DNA of 64,000 nucleotides from NCBI GenBank assembly GCA_950022295.1, contig OX465595.1, positions 218,453,770 through 218,517,769 of the forward strand, read 5' to 3'. Below are positions 1 to 11,800 of this stretch, in pieces. Every line of letters starts with the position of its first letter. Position 1 is the first letter of the stretch. Under the pieces are notes generated by a model, which saw only the letters and a list, made by a program, of their open reading frames with translations, did not search any database and was not told where the DNA came from. A program made the position numbers and the translations under genes. The stretch comes from Bromus sterilis (taxonomy: Eukaryota > Streptophyta > Magnoliopsida > Poales > Poaceae).

Positions 1-497
1 TCCAAAGTAAACGTTTGTGTTTCTTGTTTTTAATCTTACAAAAATGTACATCTACTTTCATCATATACTACAAAATAGTACCAACAATAGACGAGTTGTA
101 GCGTATTGGTAAATATCTGAGGCCACCGCGTCAAAGTTTGTTGTTCCTCGATTCGAATCTCGCACACAACATCTTTTATAGTACTATTCATTTTCCATCT
201 TCAACCCGACCAATATACTTTTCTTTCGTACAATGTCATCGTGACGCTTTATGCATATCCCCTGACACAGGAATCGTCGTAGAATTTATACGTGCACAGT
301 GACGGCCAAAATACGTCGTCTAAGATCAGGCGGGACTATCACCGAAGTTGCCTGGAGCGATGGGACCAAAGGTATGTTTTGTGGTGACGGTCTCCGTCAA
401 GAAAGATTGTTCCCGATGACGTTTTTTCTCCCGTCACGGCGGTTTTCGTCAAAACAATATCCCATCACGATGGTTTTCTCCCGTCCGCTATCCCGTC
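1..497. repeat. Unclassified repeat flank with CACTA-like subterminal motifs
   Basis: There is no coding potential. From about 355 to 497 the DNA is built of short recurring motifs such as CCCGTCACGG, CCCGATGACG and CCCATCACGA in both phases. Such arrays are typical of the subterminal regions of plant CACTA (En/Spm) elements. The copia reading frame to the right stops matching its family at about 497, so this block probably marks an insertion or deletion breakpoint. No CACTA terminus or target-site duplication is visible, so the class is only suggested. Confidence 0.35.
95..170 (+). other. tRNA-like A-box/B-box pair (SINE head or tRNA pseudogene)
   Basis: A 76-nt stretch has tRNA dimensions. 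It contains an A-box-like TAGCGTATTGGT at 99-110, a B-box-like GATTCGAATCTCGC at 150-163, and GTTGT (95-99) able to pair with ACAAC (166-170). The D and T stems do not pair well, so it is not a working tRNA. It could be the RNA polymerase III promoter of a SINE or a tRNA relic inside another repeat. Confidence 0.35.
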
Positions 498-1053
498 GTA
501 ATAATGGTAGGAAACAATTGCTAGTAAAATCCGAATAGACTTGATCATCACTACACGAGAGAATGTCTCCTCGTAGTCAACTCCTTGAAGTTGTCGGGAC
601 CCTTTCGCGACAAGTCGAGCTTTATAGATGGCCTTTTGGACCTCGGGAATATCCACCAAAGTCCATACTTTCTTGGTACACATGGAGTATATTTCGGATC
701 TCATGGCTTCTAGCCATTTATCGGACTCGGGTCCTTCCATTGCTTCTTTGTAGCTCATAGGTTCGTCAGGTTCATTCAACGTGACTGGATTCAAAAGTTG
801 TTTGTAATACTCATTAGCTTGACGAATTCTTGATGACCTACGTGGCACAATAGGTTCCTCTTCAATTTCATCATGATCATCATGTATGTCATAATCGTTA
901 TGAATGTCGTGTTGACCATTCTCTTCAGCTCCCACTGTGGAAGATGGTTCCAGAACAATTTATGTTGTCGTATCTTCCATTTGGAGTGATTGGTCAGTCA
1001 CTTCATGGAGGTCTATTTTCCTCCCACTCAATTCTTTTAAAAGAAATTCTTTC
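498..1053 (-). pseudogene. copia reverse transcriptase, N-terminal fragment
   Basis: The frame at 498-935 contains the copia RT entry blocks (EPMSYKEAMEGPESDKWLEAM, then KARLVAKGSRQLQGVDYEETF and SIRILLAI). Homology stops just before the conserved block that normally follows with the first catalytic aspartate. The catalytic YVDD region and RNase H are absent. The 936-1053 stretch between integrase and RT is the usual variable linker. This fragment defines the truncation point of the element. Confidence 0.8.
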
Positions 1054-1609
1054 TCAAGAAAGCATCCAGTCTTGGCGAACAAACGTTTTGCCGTCAGAAG
1101 GGTTGTAGAAGGTGTATCCACAAGTTTCATTTGGATAGCCCACAAAGATGCACTTATCCGCCTTATATTCGAGTTTGTCAGGCTGAAGTTTCCTACCGTA
1201 AGCCTCACAAACCCAAATCTTCAGGTGAGACAACATAGGCTTCTTTCCATACCATTCCTCAAATGGTGTTGTCTTTACGGATTTTGATGGTGCCCTATTA
1301 AGAACGTAAGCAGCAGTTTCTAATGCATACCGCCATAATGACACTGGTAAGTCGGTATGAGACATCATCGATCATACACAATCCAATAGAGTTCGATTAC
1401 GTCGCTCGGACACACCGTTCTGTTGAGGTATTCCTGCTGGCGTAAGTTGTGGTACAATGCCACAGGCCTTCAGATGATTGCCGAACTCCTGACTTAAATA
1501 CTCGCCTCCTGGATCAGATCGAAGGTGCTTGTTTTTTCCCGAGTTGATTCTCAACCTCGCTCTGAAATTCCTGGAACTTTTCAAAGGTTTCAGACTTGTG
1601 TTTCATCAA
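1054..1609 (-). pseudogene. copia integrase core and C-terminal pseudogene
   Basis: The third acidic residue of the DDE triad is visible in the GVSERRNRT context, preceded by LRSDPGGEYLSQEF. The downstream frame (1054-1368) holds the conserved YALETAAYVLNRAPSKS, PFEEWYGKKP and CIFVGYPNETCGYTFYNP blocks of copia integrases. The two frames are joined by a frameshift at about 1370-1384. The integrase would insert cDNA into the chromosome, but this copy is interrupted and cannot be translated as one protein. Confidence 0.85.
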
Positions 1610-2446
1610 TTAAATATACCCATATCTACTCAAGTCATCAGTGAAGGTCATGAAGTAACGAAGACCATTGCGTGTGGGGACGTTCATAGGTCCACATACA
1701 TCTGTATGTATGATCCCTAATAAGTTCGCCGCATGCTCCATTGTTCCATTATATGAAGTCCTTGTCATTTTTCCCATTAGGCATGGTTCACATGTGTTAA
1801 GGGATCCAAAATCCAATGACTTTAGAAGTCCATCTTTATGAAGCTTCTCCATGAACTTTATACCAATATGACCAAGTCGAATATGCCACATCGTCATGTT
1901 CTCTTCACCACTAGGCTTTAATATGTTGGAATTTATATTGTTTATATGACATACATCACAATCGAGATTAAGTATGAATAAACCAGTTCTTTACGGTGCG
2001 TGGACATAAAACACATCACTCTTATAAATCGCACAACCAGTTGTATCTGACTTAAAAGAATAGTGGTCTCGCTTCAAGCAAGAACCACTAACGATGTTCA
2101 CACTCAATGCGAGTACATAGTAGCATTTATTCAAAATCAAAACTAAACCCGAAGGGAGACTAAGATGCTTTGTGCCGACAACCAATACTTCAACTTGACA
2201 ACCGTTGCCCACGAGCATCGTCACTTCGTCTTTCATCAAAATTCGCTTATTCCTTAGTCCCTGAACGGAGTTAGAAATGTGAGCAACAGATTCTATATCA
2301 AATACCCAGGAAGTGCTCCCGTCGCTTGTTAAGAAAAGATCAAAATTATGTATATCAAATATACCTTCGTCTCTCTTGGCAATCTTGCCAGCCTTCTTGT
2401 CCTTTAGGTACTTGGGGCAGTTGTGTTTCCAGTGGCCATCACCCTT
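1610..2446 (-). pseudogene. copia protease and GAG-pre-integrase pseudogene
   Basis: Minus-strand frames give a degenerate aspartic protease. The usual DTGS active-site motif reads DIES in WVFDIESVAHISNSVQG, so catalysis would be lost. Next come the conserved copia block around LILNKCYYV and then the GAG-pre-integrase domain with its zinc-binding pattern (WHIRLGHIG, then CEPCLMGKMTR). After this comes the start of the integrase core (HTDVCGPM, FTDDLSRYGYI). A stop at about 1990 separates the protease from the pre-integrase segment. The order is standard for Ty1/copia pol. Confidence 0.8.
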
Positions 2447-3218
2447 TCAGTATAAGCACTCAACTCCAGGCTTGGGTCCAGGTTTAGGTGCCTTCAGATG
2501 AACCAAAACTGACTTGACATCCTTCTTGGGGCCTCCTTTCTTTCCCTTCTCCCTTTTGCCAGACTTCTTGAATTCAGTGGTCTTGTTGACCATGAATACA
2601 GCGTGCTCCTTCTTAATCTCAACCTCGGCACTTTTCAGCATGGCGAACAACTCAAAAGGGGTCTTAGTCATCCCCTGCATGTTGTAGTTCAGCACAAAGT
2701 CTTTGTAGCTAGGACAGCGATTGCAGCACCCAATCAACAGCAAGTTCATCTGGAATCTGACATTCCAGAGAATTCAGGCGTTGAACGTATCCATACATTT
2801 TGACCACGTGCGCACTAACACTGTTGTGCTCATCCATCTTAGCCGAGAAGAAGGCTTCAGAAGCCTCGTATCGTTCAGCCCTAGCTTGAGGTTCAAAGAC
2901 GGCTTTGAGATCGGTGATAATCTCATAAGCACCCGTCCTCTCAAAGCTCTTCTACATCTCAGCCTCCATGGAATAGAGCATTCCACTTTGGACAAGGTTG
3001 TAATCATTAGACTTGGGGAGGTAGACATTCTTCTCATCCTGGCTTGCATCTGCTGGTGGTTCATCACCTAACGCGACCTCTAGTACGTATGCCATTTTGA
3101 GGGGAACGAGGAGAATCCTCAGAGTGCAGAACCAGTTGGTGAAGTTTGACCCATCATTTTTCAGTTTCTCTTTCTCTAGGTATGACCCTAAGTTGAATGC
3201 GGAACGTGGTGCTGCCAT
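2447..3218 (-). pseudogene. copia gag (UBN2-like) pseudogene with zinc knuckle
   Basis: The copy starts with an N-terminal block typical of grass copia gag (LEKEKLKNDGSNFTNWF), followed by RAERYEASEAFFSAKMDEH and a basic linker. The zinc knuckle (KGDGHWKHNCPKY) lies at the 3' end, just beyond a stop that falls where its second cysteine would be expected. Gag would coat the retrotransposon RNA and form the virus-like particle. At least one frameshift separates the N-terminal part (2952-3218) from the middle part (2774-3067), and another separates that from 2447-2749. It is non-functional. Confidence 0.85.
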
Positions 3219-3869
3219 CTACAATGGTGCTTCACAAAGATACATATTCAGACTTTTATTCATAATGTGGAGTTTCAATTTTAACTTAAATTCTAGAAAG
3301 CTCCAACTTAGAAAAACACCTCTCAATTTACCTAAGTGATCACACAATCCTATAACCTCATACGTCCCCCGGTCGTCACTGCCATCAGTATGTGGCTAAG
3401 GTAGGCCATCATGCCAATCACATCAGTTATGTGACTCGTTCTTGATCTTTCATTCTTCTGTCTTCCAGGCGCGCATCTAAATAGGTCAAGCCTGCCATTC
3501 TGACCTTAATGTTAACTTCTTCGCAAGGACATATCTACATATGTTAGGCTTGCGAAACCCCACCTCATGCGAACGCCATTTATTATGTGTGACACCCAAT
3601 GTATGGTGTGTCGGCCATAAGGGAGATCCTTCCAGGCGGTTCCCATTAAGGGAGAACACAATGCTGGTATTGTGAGAGATGATCCTATTTATGCTACATC
3701 AGTATATCTAGCATATTAGCAAAACAGGAAGTAAAACTGTAAATCATACATGCTATGGTCCCCCTTCATGCAAATTAAAGTTAAACGCCTTATACTTTAT
3801 CTTTTGCAAGTTGTACGTGGATGCTAGGGGTTTCGATAGAGAGAACCGTTTATATCCTGCGAAAACATG
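3219..3869. other. Non-coding leader/flank between copia gag and gypsy-type LTR
   Basis: No protein-coding signal is present. The part next to gag (3219-3330) is probably the copia 5' leader. The rest contains no primer-binding site or LTR terminus that I can recognise. Confidence 0.4.
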
Positions 3870-3961
3870 TGATGACTCTCAACTGTAGGGGATCGTTTGT
3901 AGCGTTTTCAATAAATAATAGTGTCGAACCCAACGAGGAGCAGAAGGTATTGGTAAGTGAC

Positions 3962-4415
3962 TGACGAGGGGGTGACCCCACGACTCCTGCGTGTGTGGAT
4001 ACCTGGTGCATATGAAGACAGAAGGCCCGCTGGAAGCCTCGAGAGGCCCACTCAAGGCACCGACGTAGGAGTCCGCGACCAACATGGAAGTCAAGGCTTG
4101 GCGTCCAAGGCAAAGCTAGATTAGGCAATCGTCCCTGTAATCTGAGTCGGACTCCTCGAGAACCATCCTAGTATATAAAGGCTAGGAGGGGTGACGGCTT
4201 AGGACATCCAATTTTCAACCAATACCTCCGGTCTTGGGAAAACTCGCCTCGACCGCCACTGTAATCACCCCCCCCCCCCCCCCGCGCGCGCATAATACAA
4301 TCGAGCAGGAAGTATTGTCTCCTGTTAGCCGACGAGTATCGCCAACCTGCTCATCCTATCTACGATCTAACCCAAGTTCCCTGACCATGGGATTTGCCGA
4401 GGTCAATCCTCATCA
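3962..4415 (+). repeat. 5' LTR
   Basis: The 454-bp LTR starts TGACGAGG and ends CCTCATCA. It carries a TATA box at 4172 and a 16-C homopolymer followed by GCGCGCG at 4268-4290. The 3' LTR lacks the long C run, so the two LTRs differ by homopolymer growth as well as substitutions. Confidence 0.9.
4172..4180 (+). promoter_or_regulatory. TATA box of the 5' LTR
   Basis: TATATAAAG lies about 245 bp before the LTR end, and the same box recurs at 14306 in the 3' LTR. It is the likely RNA polymerase II promoter of the element. Confidence 0.7.
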
Positions 4416-4417
4416 AT

Positions 4418-4435
4418 TGGCGCCGACCGTGGGGA
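4418..4435 (+). other. Primer-binding site
   Basis: TGGCGCCGACCGTGGGGA begins two bases after the 5' LTR. It has the TGGCGCCG...GGGGA form seen next to many grass gypsy LTRs. I did not assign the tRNA. Confidence 0.7.
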
Positions 4436-4701
4436 CTATGCGGGTTGGATCAGCGATCTCGGAGGCCCCTTCATCAGCAATCAGCAAGTCGATGACTCCA
4501 TCAGCACTCGACGTCTCCATGGCTCGAGTCCGATCTGTTCGGGTCCCTCGGCTTCATCGCACACCTTCCGATCCTGCGACCAGTCTTCGCGGACCTGCGC
4601 ACTGGTGTTGACCTGACCTTCGGTGGTACCAGATCTACGTCAACCAGTGGGGCACTCTCCGCCTCACAGATCGTACTCGAGCACCCTCAGCAACAACTGT
4701 T

Positions 4702-7044
4702 ATGGCAGAAGCGGCCGAAGACGAAGCACCCGCCCATGCGGCAACTCCGCGAGTCAGACGCGACTCCCACCTCAATACAAGACATCGCACCCCTCGCGGC
4801 TGCACGAGTGGGGCACTATCGAGGAGGAGACGCAGCACGGGCGCAACAAAGCTATCGACTGAGGCACCGTTCCAAGTGTTCATGGCAGAAACCCGCGAGC
4901 CAACTTCAGACGACAGAGGCAGAGATGATGACCCGAGCAGTCAAGGAGGCGCACACTCAAACAGCAGAAGCAGCGACCCTGACAACACCGGACAGCTCAC
5001 TGTCACCCTTGGCGAACCAGGAACCATACCAAGGAAGGAATTTAGAATACAGGAGCACAACAACCACAAGAACGACGAACCGGAAAGCAACAGGCGCCAG
5101 ATGTCGGAAGTGGCAAGAGAGGATCAACCCATCGATAAAATCTACCTATCTAAAGTAGCAATCTCTAGAGTAAAAGACGCGGTAAAGCGCGGAAAGTTAC
5201 TCCCAGAAGATGCAACTCGCGATGAGCTCATAGCATACAACAAGCTGGAGAGTGACTTCTCCAAGAAAACAAGATGGCTGCGACTCGAATTGGAGAAGCA
5301 AGGAAAAACCATTACCTACTCGAGAACCAACCACAAAGCACTGCCCGAACAACCGAGTGACTCCTCCGACCACGGCTCTCCCTCTCGAGGCAAATCTAGA
5401 TTCGACAACTTAAGACGCACAGACAAGAAGAAAGTCACCCGCAAACTGGACGACGACTTCAGGATCGAAGAAGATGTCGAAGAAGAAGAAGAACTCACAC
5501 CAGCAGAAGCCCTCATAACTGCCCAAGCATATCTCCATCGTGTTCAGAAGGGAAAAAAGGACAAAGAAAATCGCAACATGGCGATAGCACTCAAGGTAAT
5601 GAGCGACGCCATTGCCGCTTCGGCATCCAAAAAAGCAGGCACAAGGCGAGCGCCCCGCGAGCAGACACCGGACATGGACCCCAGTTCACCAGACGACGAT
5701 GACGATGACAGCAACGATGATCGTCGCAAGCGTCCAGACAAAAGCAAAGACCATTGCAAGGACGACCATAGAAACCGATGTAGCAACGATCGACGGGACG
5801 CACGCGATGACATAACGCAAAACGAAATCAACCGAGGAAGACGAAGGCGTGCAACCCGCGAAAAGTACTCAGACGAGAAAGAATCCGATGAAGATCTCAA
5901 ACCATGCGGCGCACAATGCTTCGCGCGAGCCATACGCGAGACACGGATGCCCAAAGGCTTTAAGTTAAACTCCACAACGCACAAATACGACGGACTGGAA
6001 GAGCCAAAGGCATGGCTCGATGATTACATAACAGCCGTCAAGTTCCAGCGGGAAACCAATATCACGGCAATGTAGTACATACAGCTCATGCTCGAGGGCT
6101 CGGCGTGGCACTGGCTGAAGAACCTACGACGAGGATCCATCAGCCCCTGGAAACAGTTTCGCAGCGCTTTCATCGAGAACTTCAAGTCAACCTACAAGCG
6201 ACCAGCATCACTCGAAGAGCTGAGATCCTGTAAGCAAGGAACCAGAGAGTCCCTGAGGGCATACATTCAGCGGTGTACCATACTTAAAAATTCAGCCGAA
6301 GACATATCAGACGAAAGCGCGATCGCCGCATTCAGAAGAGCCTTACAGCGCATAGACTTCAAAGAGCAACTCGGATAGATGAAGGTCCGAACACTCGCAC
6401 GATTATTGGAGCAAGCCAACAACTAGGCTGACGGAGAAGACTCTGTACGAAACGAATCAAACATCCAGACAGCGCACTCAGAACGTGACTACGACTATTA
6501 CGCTGGAGACAGAGGCTTTGACATAAGAAGAAAGCGGCCCAGGCGTAACTTCTATGACGACAGAGGACCCGACATGGTCGCGGCCGGATTCCCAGATGAC
6601 AGAGATGGCAGACATCGCGATGACAGCAGAGTGCAGCGGAGGGACAACCCAGAAGAACAACCGCACGCCCAGAAGAGAGAATGGAGATCAAGGCAGCCAC
6701 GAGACGACACCCGAGCATACCGCTCAGCGAAGGAACAGCTCGATGGGCCCTGCACACTATATGGGTTCAAAAACGAACATGGAGAAGTCAGATTGGGGCA
6801 CACCCTAAGAAATTGCAGACGCTTCACCGAGCTCTCAGAAGAAAAGAGCCGGTCCACAGTACCAACAGCGCAACCTCTTGCAAGTGTAGCAGTTGGGAAA
6901 ATCGCCCACAATGCACCACCTGCACCAGCAAGACAGGTAGCAGCCATCCACGAGCGGTGCGCGACAACCGGCGAAAAAGAAGATTACCCTGAGGCACATG
7001 GTCGAATATACATGATCCAAGAAGGAAGACCATCAAACAGGTAG
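4702..7044 (+). pseudogene. gypsy-type gag polyprotein, interrupted
   Basis: One reading frame runs from ATG 4702 to about 7044 with in-frame TAG stops at 6073, 6376 and 6424. The first 350 residues are charged, low-complexity linker. The retrotransposon gag domain follows (about residues 400-560: MLEGSAWHWLKNL, RPASLEELRSCKQGTRESLR, FRRALQRIDFKEQLG). After an Arg/Asp-rich linker a zinc-finger-like block appears (CTLYGFKNEHG, then HTLRNCRRF). This is the organisation of long-gag grass gypsy families. The start was chosen as the first ATG of the open frame after the primer site. The stops imply a decayed copy. The frame passes to protease by a frame change at about 7035. Confidence 0.8.
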
Positions 7045-7660
7045 AGGTCACCAGACAAGTTTTCCTCGCAGTTTCCTCGCACCCGGCCATCCCAGAATAT
7101 CTGCATGGGTCTGAAACTGACATTACCTTTTCCCGAGATGACCACCCGCCAGCCATCCCGCGTCCAGGACACGCCGCACTGGTACTCGAAGCAATAATTG
7201 GAAACTCGCGAGTCTTCATGGATGGTGGCAGCGGAATCAACATCATATTCACCAAAACTCTGGAAGAGATGTTCATCCAAAATTCAGCACTTAAAACTCC
7301 AGGCACGACTTTCCATGGAATCGTGCCAGGCAAAGCAGTTTACCCCCTCGGAAAGATAAGCTTTGAAGTGGTCTTCGGCAACGCGACCAGCTTCCGCAAG
7401 GAGATGTTAGACTTCGAAGTGGTCGACTGGAAATCGCAGTATCATGCCATCCTCGGCCGACCAGCCTTCGCGCGCTTCATGGCAGTACCGCACTACGCCT
7501 ACCTCAAGCTGATAATGCTAGGCCCACGATGAGTCATCACAGTCAGCGGCAGCTTCATCAGATCCGATCGCTGCGACAGAGAATTCCACAAGATATCAGA
7601 AACCTTTGGAGCACACCAAACTCGCGGAGTCGCCACACAAGAAGAAGAAGCACACCCATA
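7045..7660 (+). pseudogene. gypsy-type aspartic protease (pol remnant)
   Basis: The frame downstream of gag encodes a retropepsin-like domain with the active-site motif FMDGGSGINIIF near 7215-7250. The conserved C-terminal block AILGRPAFARFMAVPHYAYL lies near 7445-7505. A stop at 7530-7532 is followed in the same frame by ITVSGSFIRSDRCDREF, also typical of this family, and then the similarity ends. RT, RNase H and integrase, which should follow, are absent up to the tandem array at 7862. The element is therefore gag-pro only, dependent on trans-acting pol. Confidence 0.8.
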
Positions 7661-7861
7661 GAAGTAAAGGCACAAACAAAAAACTCGCCGGCATCACACA
7701 CCAAGGACTCAAGTTATCTTAGCAGCAACTTTACATTCTTAGGGCTACCAAGCCATCGATCCAAGTAAAGGGTTGTCTTCTACAACCCCCCCCCCCCCCC
7801 CCCCCGTGTAAGAACAGCAGGAAATATACCGAGAATTTTTTTCCAAAAAAGTGTTTACGCT

Positions 7862-8720
7862 ACTTCAAAATTGGCACTCGGGGGCTCACTCGCAGCAGCC
7901 ACCCCCCGAGGCCTTATTCGCTTACGTGACTTCAAAATTGGCACTCGGGGGCTCCCTCGCAACAGCCACCCCCCGAGGCGTTATTCGCTTACGCGACTTC
8001 AAAATTGGCACTCGGGGGATCGCTTGCAGCAGCCACCCCCAGAGGCGTTATTCGCTTTCACGACTTCAAAATTGGCACTCGGGGGGCTCACTCGCAGCAC
8101 CCACCCCCCGAGGCATTATTCGCTTACGCGAATTCAAAATTGGCACTCGGGGGCTCGCTCGCAGCAGCCATCCCCCGAGGCGTTATTCGCTTACGCGACT
8201 TCAATTCGCACTCGGGGGCTCGCTCGAAGTAGCCACCCCCCCCCCCCGAGGCGTTATTCGCTTACGCGACTTCAAAATTGGCACTCGGGGGCTCGCTCGC
8301 AGCAGCCACCCCCCGAGGCGTTATTCGCATACGCGACTTCAAAATTGGCACTCAGGGGCTGGCTCGCGGCAGCCATCCCCCGAGGCGCTATTCGCTTACG
8401 CGACTTCAAAATTGGCACTCGGGGGCTCGCTCACAGCAGCCACCCCCCGAGGCGTTATTCGCTTACGCGACTTCAGAATTGGCACTCGGGGGCTCGCTCG
8501 CAGCAGCCACCCCCCCCCCCCCCCCGCCCCGAGGTGTTATTCGCTTACGCGACTTCAAAATTGGCACTCGGGGGCTCGCTTGCAGCAGCCACCCCCGAGG
8601 CGTTATTCGCTTACGCGACTTCAAAATTGGCACTCGGGGGGCTCACTCGCAGCAGCCACCCCCTAATACGAGATCCGACCACTCGAATCAACCTTCCAAC
8701 ACTCGGGGGCTCCATCCATA
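7862..8720 (+). repeat. 67-bp tandem array inside the gypsy-type element
   Basis: Twelve copies of a unit containing TTGGCACTCGGGGGCTCRCT and GAGGCGTTATTCGCTTACGC start at 7871, 7938, 8005, 8072, 8140, 8205, 8278, 8345, 8412, 8479, 8561 and 8627. A degenerate partial copy lies near 8700. Most steps are 67 bp; the longer ones are due to C-homopolymer growth. Because 67 is not divisible by 3, each copy shifts frame, and all plus frames happen to be free of stops. The long open frames over this array are therefore not evidence for a protein. Confidence 0.95.
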
Positions 8721-8855
8721 GCAACGGCCCAGCAAAGTAATACAAAAAAATCCCAAGGGATTCCACAACAATTGCAGCAGACGTCGCCAAGAATAAGAAA
8801 TTCTACAAAGGCTACAGCTACACAAGGGAGAATTTACAAAAAAAACAAGCAACGT

Positions 8856-11800
8856 CTAAACTCCAGGCTCCGATTTCACTTTGCAAAGAGCACCCAGAAG
8901 ACGGTCATTTTCTTCGCATACCCACTTCACAACTAGACCCGCAGGTGTGTCCGCTGCCGCATAGTGCTCATCCATCGGCTCATCTCGACCGCCAGGAGGA
9001 CCCTGAGCTACCAGCATAATATCTACCCCAGGCCAATGACTGTGGACGAAGGCAAATGCGCAGCGAGACCCTGCATGAATCTGATGATTCACAACACGGC
9101 GAAGCTCCGCAGGTTGAGAGAACAGCCGGCAAAGCCTCTCAAGTGACGATGGAACAGGACTCGGTGGATAAAATTCGGAGAAGATTCCACCAAGCATTCT
9201 GCAGCAGTACTCAAGAGCTCATGGCACCCTATTAACCCGTAGCCGAAGAACGGCGAATACTCGCACACGTGGCCTATCCATCCAAAAGGGATTGTTCGCC
9301 TGCACGACCGGGTCATCCAAGCGTGACAACTCCGACTGCACGGTCTCCTCCTCCTCACGAGATCGACCAGCCAGCACTTTGTAAGAAGAGCAAGAATCAG
9401 TAGAAAGCACAAGGAAAAGCTCTCGCGCAGCCGAGCAGTCGAAACGGGACAAACTCAGCCTTGAGAAGATCAGGCAATTTCGCCATCCAAGCAGCTAAGC
9501 CATCCACAACAGCCTCAGCGCATTCACGTTTTGAGCGCTGGATTACAACAACACCCTTGAGACGGCTAATCTCACGATCCGTGTCTCTAAGTCTCAAACA
9601 GACAGACTCATAGGCACCCTCGCGAGCATCCTCCTTCAAAAAATTCCAAGCCCGAGAAATGCTCGGGGTGGCCTACCGCAAAAGGAGAACAAGTCAAAGA
9701 AAAAGGGAAAACGAGCAGCACAAAAAGGACAAAGCATTTTAACCAGTAAAAGATCCAACATCCCGCACCCCAATGGAGGCACATTACAACGCTCAGGATT
9801 CATTCAAGTTTAAAGACAAGCATAAGTTTCCAGTTCACCTACTCCTCACCCTGAGATTTGTGGATATCAGCCTCCACAACCAGCTGCAGCTGACGGGCAA
9901 GCTGGGTGGCCCGGCTACTCTGTTCCTCTGTATAACTAGGCAGTCTATCCACCATGGAATCCTCAATAGGAACACCATGCCCCAGAAGAACAACAAAAGA
10001 TGTCGCAAGCCCACTCACCACGGTTTCGCGGACCAAGCCCTCCAACCGATCGCCATTCGGTCCAAACGCAGCGACCTGCAAATCAAGACCCTCAGGCCTT
10101 TCTTCCTCCTCCGGGAACATATGTTCATGAAGAAGCTTCAGAAGAGTCGAAGATCGACCGCAGACATCCTTCACGGCACCAGCAGCACTCGACACAACAT
10201 CCACAGCGCCACGAAGAGTGCTCGACTCCGCTGTAGCAGCCCCCGCCACCTCAACACTCACGGAGCCTGCACCAAGTGGGAAATAATAGTGTTCAGAAAC
10301 TCAAGATAAGAACCATAGAAAAAGGGAAGAGAACAGTCTCCTCACCTGCTAAAGAGCTCGCCAGGTCGCGCAGGCATTCGCACTCAACCTTCTCCATCTG
10401 CTGGAACTGTTTTTCCACCTACTGCTGCCGTTCGAGCTCGCCACGTTGCAGCTGTAGATCCTTTTCCTTGGACTCCAAAGTGGCCCGGAGAAAAAAGAGT
10501 TCTTTTTCCGTAGTCTCAGCCCGCTTCTCAGCACCTTTTTTGCGACCTACAGCAAGGGTATCACTCAGGCGACTAGTCAACAGCTGAACAAGAACAAAAA
10601 GGGGGAAGAAAAGAATCTTACGCCTCATGGTGGTTAAGCTCCCCTGGGCTGCATCATGAGCACATCGCCACCGATCAGCATCGGTCAGCACGCGCTCGCA
10701 CATCCGGAACAAAGGCTGGAACCGAATAGTATGTAGAGGTCAGAGCCACGCTAAGGAAAATTCAAGTCTAAGACTTCAACCAACAATAAGTGATTGCTCG
10801 CAGCCTCGGGGGCTACTCCCATAGGGAGCACTGCCGTGCCCCCAATGTTGCACAAAATCAATGAGAGCAGAAAGAAAGTCAAGTCTAAGACTACAACCAA
10901 TCACAAATGGTTGCTCGCAGCCTCGGGGGCTACTCCCATCGGGAGCGCTGCCGAGCCCCAATATAGGTCGGAAGGACAAAGAACTCTATACCTGCTCAGC
11001 CATGCGATCCAAAAATTTGGCCTTATCCTCAATAGGGAGACTCCGCCTCTCCAAAAAGTACCCCTCAGGAATCATGAGTTTCGTGTCTGAGGGGGAGTCG
11101 CCTTCAGTGGTTGCAGCAGATCCCCCAGATGGAGCAGTCACGGGGGTCGTCCCTGCTCCCGAAGATACAGGAGTCGCGGAAGGAACTGACTGACCAGCCG
11201 GTATACCAGAGTCAATCGACTGAAGATCAACAGCAACAGTACTCGTGGAGGAAGCAGCCGGAACAGGAACAGTACTGCAAATTACACATCATCAGAACAG
11301 GAAGTCAAAACAAACAGCGAAATCAACCAGCAGAAGAAATACGAACCCAATAGGAGCGGCACTCGGACGAAGTAGCACCCCAAACTAGCGCCTCTTTTGA
11401 GCGGGCGGAGGAGGGCAAGGCACAACAGAAGGCGCGACTGGTGGTAGTTCCCACCACCACCCTCTGTATCTCGCCCACTTGCAGTCGAGGAGCGATTGCG
11501 TTTGATGCGCAAGGGACTCAAATTTTCACCGTCATCAGCAGACGACGGCTTTCCAATCGCGGACTCGCCAGCATCAGCATACGAAGCACCCCCATCACCC
11601 GCGGGCGCGGGATCCACCTTCGCTGCATCAGGCTCATCCAGTATCTCCGCATCCTCAGGTTGTGGCGGATTGTTCAACAGGGAAGAATGATTCTGCAAGT
11701 AAGAGCATCATCAATAATCAGCAGATATCATTCAAATCTCAAAGAACTCAAGAAAATACCTAGGGTAGAGGCATATCAGCAGCATATGCACGAATGGGGC

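Larger units (their letters stand above)
498..3869 (-). mobile_element. Ty1/copia retrotransposon relic, antisense, 3' truncated
   Basis: Read on the minus strand, the protein domains occur in Ty1/copia order: gag, zinc knuckle, aspartic protease, GAG-pre-integrase, integrase core, then the first part of reverse transcriptase. Homology ends abruptly at about 497, inside RT, so most of RT, all RNase H and the 3' LTR are missing. The 5' leader (3219-3869) has no recognisable LTR or primer site and runs into the gypsy-type LTR at 3870. Many stops and frameshifts interrupt the coding part, so this is an old dead copy. Confidence 0.85.

Noticed and set aside
553..575. CACTACACGAGAGAATG as a CACTA transposon terminus
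   Set aside because: It lies within copia RT coding sequence that continues on both sides, so it is chance similarity.
5544..5984. Minus-strand frames opposite the gypsy-type gag
   Set aside because: They are shadows of the Arg/Asp-rich linker on the plus strand and lack any domain.
7851..8740. Open frames of 271 and 289 codons over the 67-bp array
   Set aside because: They arise because the repeat unit lacks stops in every frame and shifts frame with each copy. The translation is a repetitive by-product.
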